In this document: positions 51,619 to 59,850 of the stretch, piece after piece
Position numbering within the stretch: position 1 is the stretch's first letter
Layout of the letters: every line of letters starts with the position of its first letter
DNA from: GCA-002708315 sp963676635
GTDB lineage: Bacteria > Bacteroidota > Bacteroidia > Bacteroidales > F082
Length of the DNA: 64,000 nucleotides
Direction: 5' to 3'
Assembly (NCBI GenBank): GCA_963676635.1
Contig: OY781105.1
Span: forward strand, 1,984,001-2,048,000
Notes under the pieces: model-generated
The model's database searches: none
Told to the model about the DNA's origin: nothing
The model's input: the letters and a program-made list of their open reading frames with translations, nothing else
Translations under genes and position numbers: made by a program

Positions 51619-52395
51619 ATGAAGAAACTTTTTTACTTAACATTCATATCATTGATAACGTTTTCTTTTACAGGATGCGAAAACAAACCAAACAACGATT
51701 CATTACTACTGGCAACTCTTTATCAACAAAATGCAGCCGAAAATGAAGCATTGTACCATCAGGCCTTTAACATTGCACGTGTCCGGCTGGATCAGATACT
51801 TAAAGACAGCAGCTATAACCTCCCTCCTGCAATAGTAGTAGATATTGATGAAACGGTATTAAATAATAGTCCGTTTGAGGCAAAGTCAATAATTGAAAAC
51901 AGTGATTATCCAAAATACTGGAAAGAATGGTGTAACTCAGCTTCAGCCAAAGCAACACCCGGATCAGTAGAATTTTTAACATATGCAAGGTCCAGAGGAG
52001 TTGACACTTATTATATTACAAACAGAAAAACAGATAAGTTAAAACCAACCATGGAAAACCTTAAAAAACTTGGATTCCCTTGTGTTGAAGATCAATATAT
52101 GCTTTTCAGAACAGACCAATCAAACAAAGAACCGCGTAGAGATCTCGTCAGAGAAAATAATGACATTGTATTGTTAATGGGTGACAACCTCAATGATTTC
52201 ACTTCCCTTTTTGGGAAACAACCTGTTAATAAAAGACATCAGCTGGTAGAAGAAATGAAGAGTGAATTTGGTAAGAAGTTTATTGTACTTCCCAATCCAA
52301 TGTACGGCGCATGGGTGGATGCTATTCTTGACTACAACTACCCTGATAAAAAAGATTTTGACAAAGTACTAAAATCCGAACTACAGGCCTTCTAA
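51619..52395 (+). CDS. 5'-nucleotidase/acid phosphatase lipoprotein, e(P4) family (class C)
   Basis: 258 residues. The lipobox is at Cys20 (TFSFTGCENK), indicating a surface- or periplasm-facing lipoprotein. HAD phosphatase motif I is DIDET with nucleophile D75 and acid D77; PGSVEFLTYARSRGVDTYYITNR and LLMGDNLNDFTS supply motifs II-IV. Members dephosphorylate NMN and 5'-nucleotides outside the cytoplasm, allowing nucleoside uptake. The gene separates the leucine run from the HMG-CoA-lyase-like gene and has no operon partner. Confidence 0.92.
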   Translation: MKKLFYLTFISLITFSFTGCENKPNNDSLLLATLYQQNAAENEALYHQAFNIARVRLDQILKDSSYNLPPAIVVDIDETVLNNSPFEAKSIIENSDYPKYWKEWCNSASAKATPGSVEFLTYARSRGVDTYYITNRKTDKLKPTMENLKKLGFPCVEDQYMLFRTDQSNKEPRRDLVRENNDIVLLMGDNLNDFTSLFGKQPVNKRHQLVEEMKSEFGKKFIVLPNPMYGAWVDAILDYNYPDKKDFDKVLKSELQAF

Positions 52396-52435
52396 TATAT
52401 TCAACAAAAAACAATAATTAATTTACAATACTCTT

Positions 52436-52456
52436 GCTAAAGGTTTAGCGATTTTT
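52436..52456 (+). terminator. Weak hairpin after the acid phosphatase gene
   Basis: GCTAA pairs with TTAGC over an AGGT loop, followed by GATTTTT, 40 nt after the stop. The short stem makes this tentative. Confidence 0.35.
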
Positions 52457-52556
52457 CTACCACAGCTTTATATAGGTGAATTAACAGGAATCCCTTTTTG
52501 TCTTGCTATCTCATAAACTACTATCATATAATCATCTATAGAATTAAAAGTTTTCA

Positions 52557-52564
52557 TATATTTG
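52557..52564 (+). promoter_or_regulatory. Candidate -7 box for the HMG-CoA-lyase-like gene
   Basis: TATATTTG matches TAnnTTTG, 56 nt before the ATG. No -33 partner is clear. Confidence 0.45.
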
Positions 52565-52619
52565 AACTTCAATAAATGATTGTACTGAATTTGAAACTAA
52601 ACTAACTAAAAAACTAAAT

Positions 52620-53630
52620 ATGAATTATCCAAAAAGAGTAGTAATAGGAGATATTACGGTAAGGGATGGTTTTCAACATGAAGAGATATTTGTTCCCACT
52701 AATGCTAAGCTATGGGTACTTGAGGAAATGATTATTGCAGGAATCAAGCACCTTGAAGTAACAAACTTTGGAAATCCAAAGGGTATGCCACAATTCTCTG
52801 ATGCTGATGAATTATTCAAAAAGTTACGAAACAGCAAACGAGTAAAGGACATGCTAAACGATGTAAGCCTCACTGCTGTCACTATCAGAGAAAAAGCCAT
52901 ACAAAGAGCCATTGAAGCAAAAAAAGAAGGATATGGTCCTGACAGAATTCTATTAATGGTATCCACCAGTGAATCACATCAGATGAAAAACTCAGGGCTT
53001 ACCTTAAAAGAATATTGGAAGATGGCCGAAGAATGGATTCCTAAAGCTCATGAAGCCGGGTTAAAAGTAAATGGTACAGTAAGCACAATCTGGGGCTGCC
53101 CCATTGAAGGACCAACCGACATGAAAGATGCCATTAATTTTACTAAAAGATGGTTTGATATTGGTGTTAATGATGTGGAGCATGCCGACCATGACGGGAG
53201 TGCCTCTCCTGACAGAATCTTTAAATATTTCTCTATGCTTCAGGAAGAAGTAGGAATGACACACAAGCAAATCGTTCATCTTCACACTACTCGCGGGTGG
53301 GGTCTTGCCAATGTTCTTGCGTCACTTATGGCAGGAATGACAAACTTTGAAGCTACACTTGGAGGCATGGGCGGACAACCTGCTAATTTTATCGACAGAG
53401 TACCTGTTACAGGCACCGGCGCATACTATTATAATCACTTTGGCGATGTCGGATTAAACTCTCTGGAAGATATGGTTGTAATGATGGATGAAATGGAAAT
53501 TGAAACCAATCTTGACATCGATCACATCCTTGAAATAGGTAAAGTGCTCGAAAAAATCATGGGAAAACGTCTCAGATCTGAAACAATTAATCAGGGAAGG
53601 ATACCAAAAAGCCTTTCCGGAAGAAAATAA
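52620..53630 (+). CDS. HMG-CoA lyase-like (HMGL/DRE-TIM metallolyase) protein
   Basis: 336 residues of the DRE-TIM barrel family. The metal site is seen as GDITVRDGFQHE (Arg-Asp-Gly, residues ~10-18) and HLHTTRGWGLANVLASLMAG with an HxH pair. NGTVSTIWGCPIEG and NDVEHADHDG also fit HMG-CoA lyase. The glycine-rich loop that holds the catalytic Cys of HMG-CoA lyase (GGCPYAxGA) reads GGMGGQPANF here, so that Cys is absent. The location beside the leucine cluster suggests cleavage of HMG-CoA to acetoacetate and acetyl-CoA, but a different acyl substrate is possible. Confidence 0.75.
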   Translation: MNYPKRVVIGDITVRDGFQHEEIFVPTNAKLWVLEEMIIAGIKHLEVTNFGNPKGMPQFSDADELFKKLRNSKRVKDMLNDVSLTAVTIREKAIQRAIEAKKEGYGPDRILLMVSTSESHQMKNSGLTLKEYWKMAEEWIPKAHEAGLKVNGTVSTIWGCPIEGPTDMKDAINFTKRWFDIGVNDVEHADHDGSASPDRIFKYFSMLQEEVGMTHKQIVHLHTTRGWGLANVLASLMAGMTNFEATLGGMGGQPANFIDRVPVTGTGAYYYNHFGDVGLNSLEDMVVMMDEMEIETNLDIDHILEIGKVLEKIMGKRLRSETINQGRIPKSLSGRK

Positions 53631-53651
53631 TTAACTTTATGCAATTTTTAC

Positions 53652-53690
53652 AAAGCCCCTTAAAACGTGTGTTTTGAGGGCTTTTTCTTT
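53652..53690 (+). terminator. Rho-independent terminator after the HMGL-like gene
   Basis: AAAGCCC and TTAAAAC pair with GTTTTGA and GGGCTTT across a short loop (one bulged C). A T-rich tail follows, 22 nt after the stop. Confidence 0.85.
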
Positions 53691-53772
53691 TTTAAACCCC
53701 AAAAAAACACCTTCAACTATTTGGTATTAAGTTTTAAATGAAATTTTTTTTTCATAAATAACAATTCTATTG

Positions 53773-53780
53773 TACATTTG
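53773..53780 (+). promoter_or_regulatory. Candidate -7 box of the PpiD-like gene
   Basis: TACATTTG matches TAnnTTTG. The predicted start of transcription near 53786 leaves a short leader before the ATG at 53808. Confidence 0.55.
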
Positions 53781-53807
53781 CACCTCATTTTTTTTAAACA
53801 AATTATT

Positions 53808-55928
53808 ATGGCAGTAATAGGTAATATTAGAAAACACTCAACCTTTCTTGTTATTGTAATAGGAGTTGCGCTGGCAGCTTTTGTACTAGGAGACTTTGCT
53901 AAAGGCAACAGAGGCTCACGCGACATTAATGTTGGTGAAGTTGATGGAGAAGAAATTACTATTATGGATTTCAATTCTGAAGCAGAAAAAAATATTGATG
54001 CAACAATGCAGCAACAGAAAAAAGACAGACTTACTTATAATGAGATTTATTCTGTTAAAGAACAGACATGGGACGATATGATCCGTAAGATCATTATGAA
54101 TGAAGAATATGATGAACTTGGTCTTTCTGTTAGCTCAGATGAACTATTTGATCTTATTCAGGGGCCAAACCCTCATCCACTTATTAAACAGTATTTTACT
54201 GATCCCAACACAAAACAGTATGACAGAAACCTTGTTGTTAATTATCTTTCACAATTAGATAATATGGAAGAAGGTGCTAGACAGCAATGGATCAAGTTCG
54301 AGAAATATATCAAAGACGACCATCTGAATAATAAATTTAACACTCTTCTGTCAAAAGGTTATTATATGCCTTCAGAACTTGCTGCAATGGCTTATAGTGA
54401 AAAATCAGACAAAGCTGATATTGACTATATAGCAGCTAAATATGCTGATATTAAAGATGACATGGTTGCTGCTCCGACAGAAAGTGACTATAATGAGTAT
54501 TACGAGAAAAATAAAGAGCTTTATAAAGAGAAAGCGTCAAGAGATATTGATTACGTTGTTTTCAAAATTATTCCATCAGCAAAAGATATTGCAAATTCAA
54601 AGAAAGAAATCGATCAGGTTGCGACTGAATTTAAATCTACTGTTGATGTACCACGGTTTGTAAAAATAAACTCTGATAAACCATACGACAGCAGTTGGTT
54701 TGTGCAGGGTAAACTTCCTGTAATGATTGATTCAGCTATGTTTAACAGTTCTGTTGGAACAGTTACTGATCCTTACATGGTGAATGATTCTTATCATGTA
54801 GCCCGTTTAATGGCTGTGGAATACAGACCTGATTCTATGAAAGCCAGCCATATTCTTATCTCTTATCAGGGAGCTTATAATGCTAATCCTGACGTTAAAA
54901 GAACTAAAGAACAAGCCAGCCAATTATCAGATAGTCTATTAAATGTAGCTAAAAGATCTCCTGGTAAATTTTCTACTCTTGCAAAACAATTCTCAAATGA
55001 CCCATCTGCCAAACAAAATAGTGGCGACTTAGGTTGGTTTGCTGATGGAAATATGGTTCCTACATTCAACAAGGCAGTAATTGATACAAAAGTTAATCAT
55101 TTCACTATAGCCGAATCTCCATTTGGATTCCATATTATTGAGGTTACTGGTAAAAAGGATCCTGTAAAGAAAGTAAGAGTTGCTATTATAGATCAGGAAA
55201 TCTATGCAAGTGAAGAAACTTATCAGAATACTTTCACACAAGCTAGTAAACTTGCTACAGATTGTAATACTCAGGAAGAATTTGATGCTTATGTTTCAGA
55301 AAATAAACTTAATAAACGTAAGATGCCTACCATGCGTAAGATGACTAACTACATAGCTGGATTAACAAATCCTAGAGTTATTGTACGCTGGGCCTATAAT
55401 GAAGATACTGAAGTTGGCGACGTTTCAACAGTATTTGACCTTGATGATGCATTTGTTGTTGCTGTTCTTACTAATAAAGTTGAAGCTGGTTACGCCCCGC
55501 TTGATGCTGTTAAGAAAAGAATTGAACCTAAAGTATATAATGAACTCAAAGGTAAGTATTATGCCGAACAAATGGCTAAATATAATAATGACATGAATGC
55601 CATCAAAGAAAATATGGATGTTACTGAAAAACATGTAAGTCCTTTATATTTTACTTCCCGTAATCTGCCAGGCTTCGCAACTGAAAACAATGTTATTGGA
55701 ACAGTATTTGGCAGTACTTCAGGTATTGTTACTAAACCAATTATTGGAAGCGCAGGTGTATTTGTTGTTAAAGTAAATAACATTACCAAAGCAGGTCAGC
55801 CAAATGATTACTCATTAATCATTAATGAAGCTACTGCTGAATTTAAAGGCAGAGTTGATCAAAATCAACCTTATACTGCTCTTAAAAATTCTCTTAATAT
55901 TGTAGATAACAGAATTAACTTCTATTAA
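53808..55928 (+). CDS. Membrane-anchored peptidyl-prolyl isomerase (PpiD/SurA type)
   Basis: 706 residues from the ATG at 53808 (MAVIGNIRKHSTFLVIVIGVALAAFVLGDF). The 10-residue longer frame would start upstream of the mRNA start. One N-terminal membrane helix anchors a periplasmic chaperone. A SurA_N-like helical region spans ~40-200. A parvulin domain at ~345-460 has the signature MKASHILISY, FSTLAKQFSNDPSAKQNSGDLGWF, MVPTFNKAV and FGFHIIEVTG. A second, degenerate parvulin-like segment may follow. The role is folding of exported proteins in the periplasm. Confidence 0.9.
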   Translation: MAVIGNIRKHSTFLVIVIGVALAAFVLGDFAKGNRGSRDINVGEVDGEEITIMDFNSEAEKNIDATMQQQKKDRLTYNEIYSVKEQTWDDMIRKIIMNEEYDELGLSVSSDELFDLIQGPNPHPLIKQYFTDPNTKQYDRNLVVNYLSQLDNMEEGARQQWIKFEKYIKDDHLNNKFNTLLSKGYYMPSELAAMAYSEKSDKADIDYIAAKYADIKDDMVAAPTESDYNEYYEKNKELYKEKASRDIDYVVFKIIPSAKDIANSKKEIDQVATEFKSTVDVPRFVKINSDKPYDSSWFVQGKLPVMIDSAMFNSSVGTVTDPYMVNDSYHVARLMAVEYRPDSMKASHILISYQGAYNANPDVKRTKEQASQLSDSLLNVAKRSPGKFSTLAKQFSNDPSAKQNSGDLGWFADGNMVPTFNKAVIDTKVNHFTIAESPFGFHIIEVTGKKDPVKKVRVAIIDQEIYASEETYQNTFTQASKLATDCNTQEEFDAYVSENKLNKRKMPTMRKMTNYIAGLTNPRVIVRWAYNEDTEVGDVSTVFDLDDAFVVAVLTNKVEAGYAPLDAVKKRIEPKVYNELKGKYYAEQMAKYNNDMNAIKENMDVTEKHVSPLYFTSRNLPGFATENNVIGTVFGSTSGIVTKPIIGSAGVFVVKVNNITKAGQPNDYSLIINEATAEFKGRVDQNQPYTALKNSLNIVDNRINFY

Positions 55929-55949
55929 TAATATAGATAGTACTACTCA

Positions 55950-55980
55950 AAACTGCTCACCGAAATGATGAGCAGTTTTT
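55950..55980 (+). terminator. Rho-independent terminator of the PpiD-like gene
   Basis: The stem AACTGCTCA/TGAGCAGTT is followed by eight T, 21 nt after the stop. Confidence 0.93.
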
Positions 55981-55993
55981 TTTGTCTTTTTTC

Positions 55994-56024
55994 TTGCATT
56001 ATGAACATATGTTCATTATCTTTG
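55994..56024 (+). promoter_or_regulatory. Promoter of the ferredoxin-ATPase operon
   Basis: The -7 box TATCTTTG (56017-56024) matches TAnnTTTG. A TTG (55994-55996, in TTCTTG) lies 20 nt upstream as a partial -33 element. The 16-bp palindrome lies wholly between the two boxes. Confidence 0.65.
56001..56016. promoter_or_regulatory. Perfect 16-bp palindromic operator ATGAACATATGTTCAT
   Basis: The sequence is its own reverse complement over all 16 bases. It fills the spacer between the -33 and -7 elements and directly abuts the -7 box. A dimeric repressor or redox/metal sensor bound there would block RNA polymerase. No regulator gene is adjacent. Confidence 0.75.
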
Positions 56025-56050
56025 CGCCATAAACTAATAAAAATACTATT

Positions 56051-56317
56051 ATGCCAGGACGTGACAACACCGGGCCACTGGGAAATGGCCCAATGACAGG
56101 AAGGCGCATGGGAAACTGCGCAGAAGAAACTAGCAGGGATTATGCCGGATTCAGAAGATTTGGTTTCGGAAGAGGCAGAGGATTCCGTCGCTCTGGAAAA
56201 ATGAGCGGCAATTACGAAGGTAATTCTTTCTTGGATCTTATTTCAGATCTTAAAGATCAGATTTCTTCATTAAAGAATGAAATTACGGATCTCAAAAAGA
56301 ACAAAGCAAATGAATAA
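56051..56317 (+). CDS. DUF5320 small protein
   Basis: 88 residues. The N-terminus MPGRDNTGPLGNGPMTGRRMGNC is the DUF5320 signature, with one Cys and many Gly/Arg/Phe (FGFGRGRGFRRSG). The C-terminus is a short coiled coil (LISDLKDQISSLKNEITDLKK). Such proteins accompany ferredoxin-type P-loop ATPases and NifX-like proteins in anaerobes; their role is unknown. It is the first gene of the operon and overlaps the next gene by 8 nt. Confidence 0.82.
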   Translation: MPGRDNTGPLGNGPMTGRRMGNCAEETSRDYAGFRRFGFGRGRGFRRSGKMSGNYEGNSFLDLISDLKDQISSLKNEITDLKKNKANE

Positions 56318-56483
56318 TGGTGGTAAAGGCCGCAACAAAGGAGGAGCTTTTGGTCCGGGAGGTTATTGTGTTTGTGCAAAGTGCGGTTACAAACAACTTC
56401 ATATAAGAGGAGAGAAATGTACTACTATTAAGTGTCCCGAATGCGGTAAGCCGTTAATAAGGGAAGATTTACTAAATAAATAA
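56310..56483 (+). CDS. Small zinc-ribbon protein
   Basis: 57 residues from the ATG at 56310. Cysteines C20, C22, C25, C37, C42 and C45 form CVCAKCG and CPECG knuckles, enough for a zinc ribbon or a metal carrier site. The N-terminus is Gly/Lys-rich (GGKGRNKGGAFGPGG), as in MoaD-independent NifX partner proteins. It overlaps the DUF5320 gene and ends 2 nt before the first ATPase gene. A longer frame from 56277 is less likely, because the N-terminus of the short form matches small family proteins. Confidence 0.8.
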   Translation: MNNGGKGRNKGGAFGPGGYCVCAKCGYKQLHIRGEKCTTIKCPECGKPLIREDLLNK

Positions 56484-56485
56484 CT

Positions 56486-57343
56486 ATGAAGATAGCGATT
56501 GCAAGCGGCAAGGGTGGCACAGGAAAAACTACACTGTCAACCAACCTTGCTGCTTACCTTTCAGAGATAAGAAAAGTTGTTCTTACAGACCTTGATGTGG
56601 AGGAACCTAACTCTGGTTTGTTTATTAGCGGAGATTTGTTTTTTGAAGAAGAACAGTACAAAATGATTCCTGAATGGGATGAAGATAGTTGTATTCTTTG
56701 CAGCGACTGCCAGAAAGTTTGTAATTTTCATGCCGTGATACAGTTAGGACCTTCTATTATGGTGTTCCCGGAATTATGTCATAGCTGCTATGCCTGCTCT
56801 GAATTATGCCCGACTAATTCACTGCCGATGGATAAAAAAGGAATCGGTACTCTAAAATACTATACGAATAATAATCTTCAATTTGTGGAAAGTAAACTAC
56901 ATATCGGAGAGGAACAGGCTGTTCCGCTTATTGCCAAGACACTGGAATATGTTAACCAGAATTTCGATGATAGCTATATCAAAATCTTTGACTCACCACC
57001 AGGCACATCTTGTCCTGTAATAGAAGCTACAAAAGATGCTGACTTTGTTATACTGGTAACAGAGCCCACTCCTTTTGGGTTACATGACCTTAAGCTTGCT
57101 GTTTATACAATGAGACAACTCAATAAAGATTTTGGAGTTGTAATTAACCGGTATAACGAGGAGTATAGTTCCGTTACTGATTATTGTAATTCCGAGAATA
57201 TTGAAATAATAGCCAAAATTAACGATAGCAGATTAATTGCTGAAAAATATTCAGCAGGCAAACTTCTTATCCATGAAGTTCCGGAATTCAAAGTTAATAT
57301 AGAGGAAATTGCTGATTATATTACAAAACAAGAAGAACTATGA
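56486..57343 (+). CDS. MinD-superfamily P-loop ATPase with inserted 2[4Fe-4S] ferredoxin domain (first paralogue)
   Basis: 285 residues. The deviant Walker A is GKGGTGKTT (8-16). An inserted ferredoxin has C69-C72-C75-C79 and C98-C101-C104-C108. The ATPase resumes with FDSPPGTSCPVIEAT and LVTEPTPFGLHDL. This architecture (COG1149) is typical of anaerobes and is thought to load or transfer iron-sulfur or metal clusters; no enzyme target is known. It is followed with an ATGA overlap by a paralogue whose Cys positions are identical. Confidence 0.92.
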   Translation: MKIAIASGKGGTGKTTLSTNLAAYLSEIRKVVLTDLDVEEPNSGLFISGDLFFEEEQYKMIPEWDEDSCILCSDCQKVCNFHAVIQLGPSIMVFPELCHSCYACSELCPTNSLPMDKKGIGTLKYYTNNNLQFVESKLHIGEEQAVPLIAKTLEYVNQNFDDSYIKIFDSPPGTSCPVIEATKDADFVILVTEPTPFGLHDLKLAVYTMRQLNKDFGVVINRYNEEYSSVTDYCNSENIEIIAKINDSRLIAEKYSAGKLLIHEVPEFKVNIEEIADYITKQEEL

Positions 57344-58221
57344 AAGAGATTGTTGTAATATCAGGAAAAGGAGGAACGGGAAAGACTTCATTGACTGCAT
57401 CATTCGCCTCACTTGAAAAACAAAATGTTATTGTTGGCGACTGTGATGTAGATGCTGCCGATATGCATCTTCTCTTAAATCCCGACTATGAAACAGAAGA
57501 AGAGTTCTATAGTGGTGAAACAGCATATATTCACAAAAATCAGTGTATCGCTTGTGGCAAATGCCAAGATGTTTGCCGGTTCAATGCCATCGTATTCAAA
57601 AATGGCATTTACCATGTTAATGATCTGAACTGCGAAGGCTGTGGATACTGTGCAAGAGTTTGCCCAACTGATGCCATTGAAAACAAACCAGCAATGGTTG
57701 GCAACTGGTATATCTCAAATATAAATACAGATAGCCTGATGATTCATGCTAATCTGCTTCCAGGAGCTGACAATTCAGGTAAACTGGTAGCTCAGGTAAA
57801 AAACGCAGCAAAAGATATTGCTGAAGAAGAACGTGCTGATTACGTCCTTATTGATGGATCTCCCGGGGTAGGCTGCCCGGTTGTATCATCACTCACAGGT
57901 GCTAAGTTTGTAGTACTGGTTACAGAACCTTCAGTATCTGGAATTCATGACCTTAAGCGTGTTTATGAACTGGTAAAGAAATTCAATATTGCTGTCGGTT
58001 GTATCATCAACAAACATGATATCAATCCGGATAAAACAGAACATATAGCCACATTCCTTAAAGAAAACAATATAACTTTGCTTGGTAAATTACCTTATGA
58101 TGAATCATTTACCAAAGCAATGATTGCCGGAAGAACAATTGTAAATTATAAAAATAATAATCTTAAAGAGGCAGTAACCGGAATCTGGAATCAGATAAAG
58201 GAAGTTGCAGATAATCTATAG
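57340..58221 (+). CDS. MinD-superfamily P-loop ATPase with inserted 2[4Fe-4S] ferredoxin domain (second paralogue)
   Basis: 293 residues with Walker A GKGGTGKTS (9-17), ferredoxin cysteines C69-C72-C75-C79 and C98-C101-C104-C108, and IDGSPGVGCPVVSSLTGAKFVVLVTEPSVSGIHDL. The start overlaps the stop of the first copy (ATGA). The pair probably works as a heterodimer, since MinD-type ATPases dimerise across ATP (inference). It ends 3 nt before the NifX-like gene. Confidence 0.92.
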   Translation: MKEIVVISGKGGTGKTSLTASFASLEKQNVIVGDCDVDAADMHLLLNPDYETEEEFYSGETAYIHKNQCIACGKCQDVCRFNAIVFKNGIYHVNDLNCEGCGYCARVCPTDAIENKPAMVGNWYISNINTDSLMIHANLLPGADNSGKLVAQVKNAAKDIAEEERADYVLIDGSPGVGCPVVSSLTGAKFVVLVTEPSVSGIHDLKRVYELVKKFNIAVGCIINKHDINPDKTEHIATFLKENNITLLGKLPYDESFTKAMIAGRTIVNYKNNNLKEAVTGIWNQIKEVADNL

Positions 58222-58224
58222 CGT

Positions 58225-58563
58225 ATGATAATTGCAGTAACATCAGAAGGAACAACAATAGGTTCAAAAGTAGACCCACGCTTTGGCAGGGCACAGTATT
58301 TTGTTTTTATGAATGACGAAACAAAAGAGATAACTACTTTTAATAATACAGAAAACGGAAGCGAAGCCCATGGAGCAGGTCCGAAAGCAGCATCTGTATT
58401 ATTCGATAACCAAGTAAATGTGCTTATAACAGGTAATGGCCCGGGCGGTAATGCCGCTACTGTTCTTGAGAAAGCCGGCATCAATATATATATAGGTGCA
58501 GGGGGTATGACAATTGAGCAGGCCATCAAAGCTTATAAAAATAGTGAACTGAAAAAATTTTAA
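58225..58563 (+). CDS. NifX/NifB-associated (dinitrogenase iron-molybdenum cofactor) family protein
   Basis: 112 residues of the DiNase fold: IIAVTSEGTTIGSKVDPRFGRAQYFVF, NTENGSEAHGAGPKAASVL, VLITGNGPGGNAATVLEKAGINIY and AIKAYKNSELKKF. In nitrogen fixers the family carries metal-cofactor precursors. No nif genes are seen here, so it may bind a different iron-sulfur or metal species. It sits between the ferredoxin ATPases and the VOC gene with gaps of 3 nt, clearly in the operon. Confidence 0.92.
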   Translation: MIIAVTSEGTTIGSKVDPRFGRAQYFVFMNDETKEITTFNNTENGSEAHGAGPKAASVLFDNQVNVLITGNGPGGNAATVLEKAGINIYIGAGGMTIEQAIKAYKNSELKKF

Positions 58564-58566
58564 TTT

Positions 58567-58935
58567 ATGAACTTTAGCCATTTCGCTCTCAATATAAACG
58601 ACGAAAAGGAGATAACTGATTTTTACTTTAACATTCTGGGTATGGAGCTTATACGTTCCTTTGAAATAAACAGTAAATTATCAGCAGACATTTTTAATAT
58701 TGAAGGCAGCTTTCCTGTTTTTCATGTTAGAAAGGATGATGTCCTGATTGAATTATTTCTGAAAGAACATCAAAAGCAATCTGATTTTAACCATATTTGC
58801 ATCAATGTTGATAACAGAGATGAAATTATCTCAAAAGCCAAAGATGCTGGCTATAAAACAACTGTTATTAATCGAGATTTCAGCGATCTGGTGTTTGTTT
58901 ATGACAAAGCCGGTAATCCTTTTGAATTAAAATAA
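58567..58935 (+). CDS. VOC/glyoxalase-superfamily metalloprotein
   Basis: 122 residues, two beta-alpha-beta-beta-beta units. Likely metal ligands are H5 (MNFSHFALNI), E in VLIELFL, H in FNHICINV and the terminal E in GNPFELK, the usual H-E-H-E set. The substrate is unknown; relatives include glyoxalase I and epimerases. It lies 3 nt after the NifX-like gene and 5 nt before the DUF89 gene, so it is cotranscribed. Confidence 0.85.
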   Translation: MNFSHFALNINDEKEITDFYFNILGMELIRSFEINSKLSADIFNIEGSFPVFHVRKDDVLIELFLKEHQKQSDFNHICINVDNRDEIISKAKDAGYKTTVINRDFSDLVFVYDKAGNPFELK

Positions 58936-58940
58936 ATCAG

Positions 58941-59792
58941 ATGAAAACATACCTTGAATGCTTACCCTGCATGATGAAACAAGCACTGAGGGCAGGACGT
59001 ATTGCAACAAGCGATAAAGCCAAAATCAAGAAAATACTTGATATTATTGGTGATGAGATTAAGAATGTGCCCATGCATAACACTCCTGCTCAAACAGGTG
59101 AGATTGTATATAGAAAAGTTAAAGAGGTGACTGGAGTTGAAGATCCATATAAGGACATTAAACGCAAAAATATAAATGAAGCTCTATCGCTTTTTCCTGT
59201 ACTGGAGAAACATATCAAAGAATCTCATGACAAGTTATTAACAGCCATACGTATTGCCATTGCAGGTAATGTGGTTGATTTTGGGCTTAGCAAGAAATTT
59301 AATCTTGAGAAAGACCTCGACACAATTATTCATCAGCAGTTTTCAATCTTTGAATATGAAGCTTTCAAAAACAGACTAAAAAGTTCCAAATCTGTGCTTT
59401 ATCTGGGTGATAATGCGGGCGAGTCTGTATTTGATCGTGTTCTAATAGAGCAACTCAGTATTCCTGTAACTTATGTAGTACGAGATATACCTATTATTAA
59501 TGATGTTACTTACGATGATGCTATTGCCTCAGGAATTCACAAAGTAGCAGTTGAAATTATTTCATCGGGAACTACAGCACCAGGAACAATTCTTGATTTA
59601 TGTACTGATGAATTTGTTGACATCTTCAATAATGCTGACATGGTTATTAGTAAAGGACAAGGTAATTATGAGGCACTTGCTTCTGCTAACAGGGAGGTAT
59701 TTTTTCTGCTAAAAGCTAAATGTAAAGTAGTTGCCAAGAGTCTTGGCGTTATTGAAGATGATATTGTACTTGCAAAAACCACACAAAACTGA
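58941..59792 (+). CDS. DUF89/ARMT1-like damage-control phosphatase
   Basis: 283 residues of the COG1578/DUF89 family, metal-dependent phosphatases that clear damaged phosphometabolites. Seen: N-terminal ECLPCMMKQALRAGRIA with a CxxC, the metal-site motif LGDNAGESVFDRVL and MVISKGQGNYEAL, with Asp and Asn as metal ligands. The bacterial/archaeal CxxC form often lies next to iron-sulfur ATPases. It is the last gene of the seven-gene operon. Confidence 0.88.
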   Translation: MKTYLECLPCMMKQALRAGRIATSDKAKIKKILDIIGDEIKNVPMHNTPAQTGEIVYRKVKEVTGVEDPYKDIKRKNINEALSLFPVLEKHIKESHDKLLTAIRIAIAGNVVDFGLSKKFNLEKDLDTIIHQQFSIFEYEAFKNRLKSSKSVLYLGDNAGESVFDRVLIEQLSIPVTYVVRDIPIINDVTYDDAIASGIHKVAVEIISSGTTAPGTILDLCTDEFVDIFNNADMVISKGQGNYEALASANREVFFLLKAKCKVVAKSLGVIEDDIVLAKTTQN

Positions 59793-59835
59793 TAGTATAG
59801 CAGCACTATTTTAGTTCCTGAAAAGAAATTATTAT

Positions 59836-59843
59836 TAATTTTG
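59836..59843 (+). promoter_or_regulatory. Candidate -7 box of the small lipoprotein gene
   Basis: TAATTTTG matches TAnnTTTG, 7 nt before the ATG at 59851. The very short leader makes a leaderless message possible. Confidence 0.4.
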
Positions 59844-59850
59844 CTTCCAT

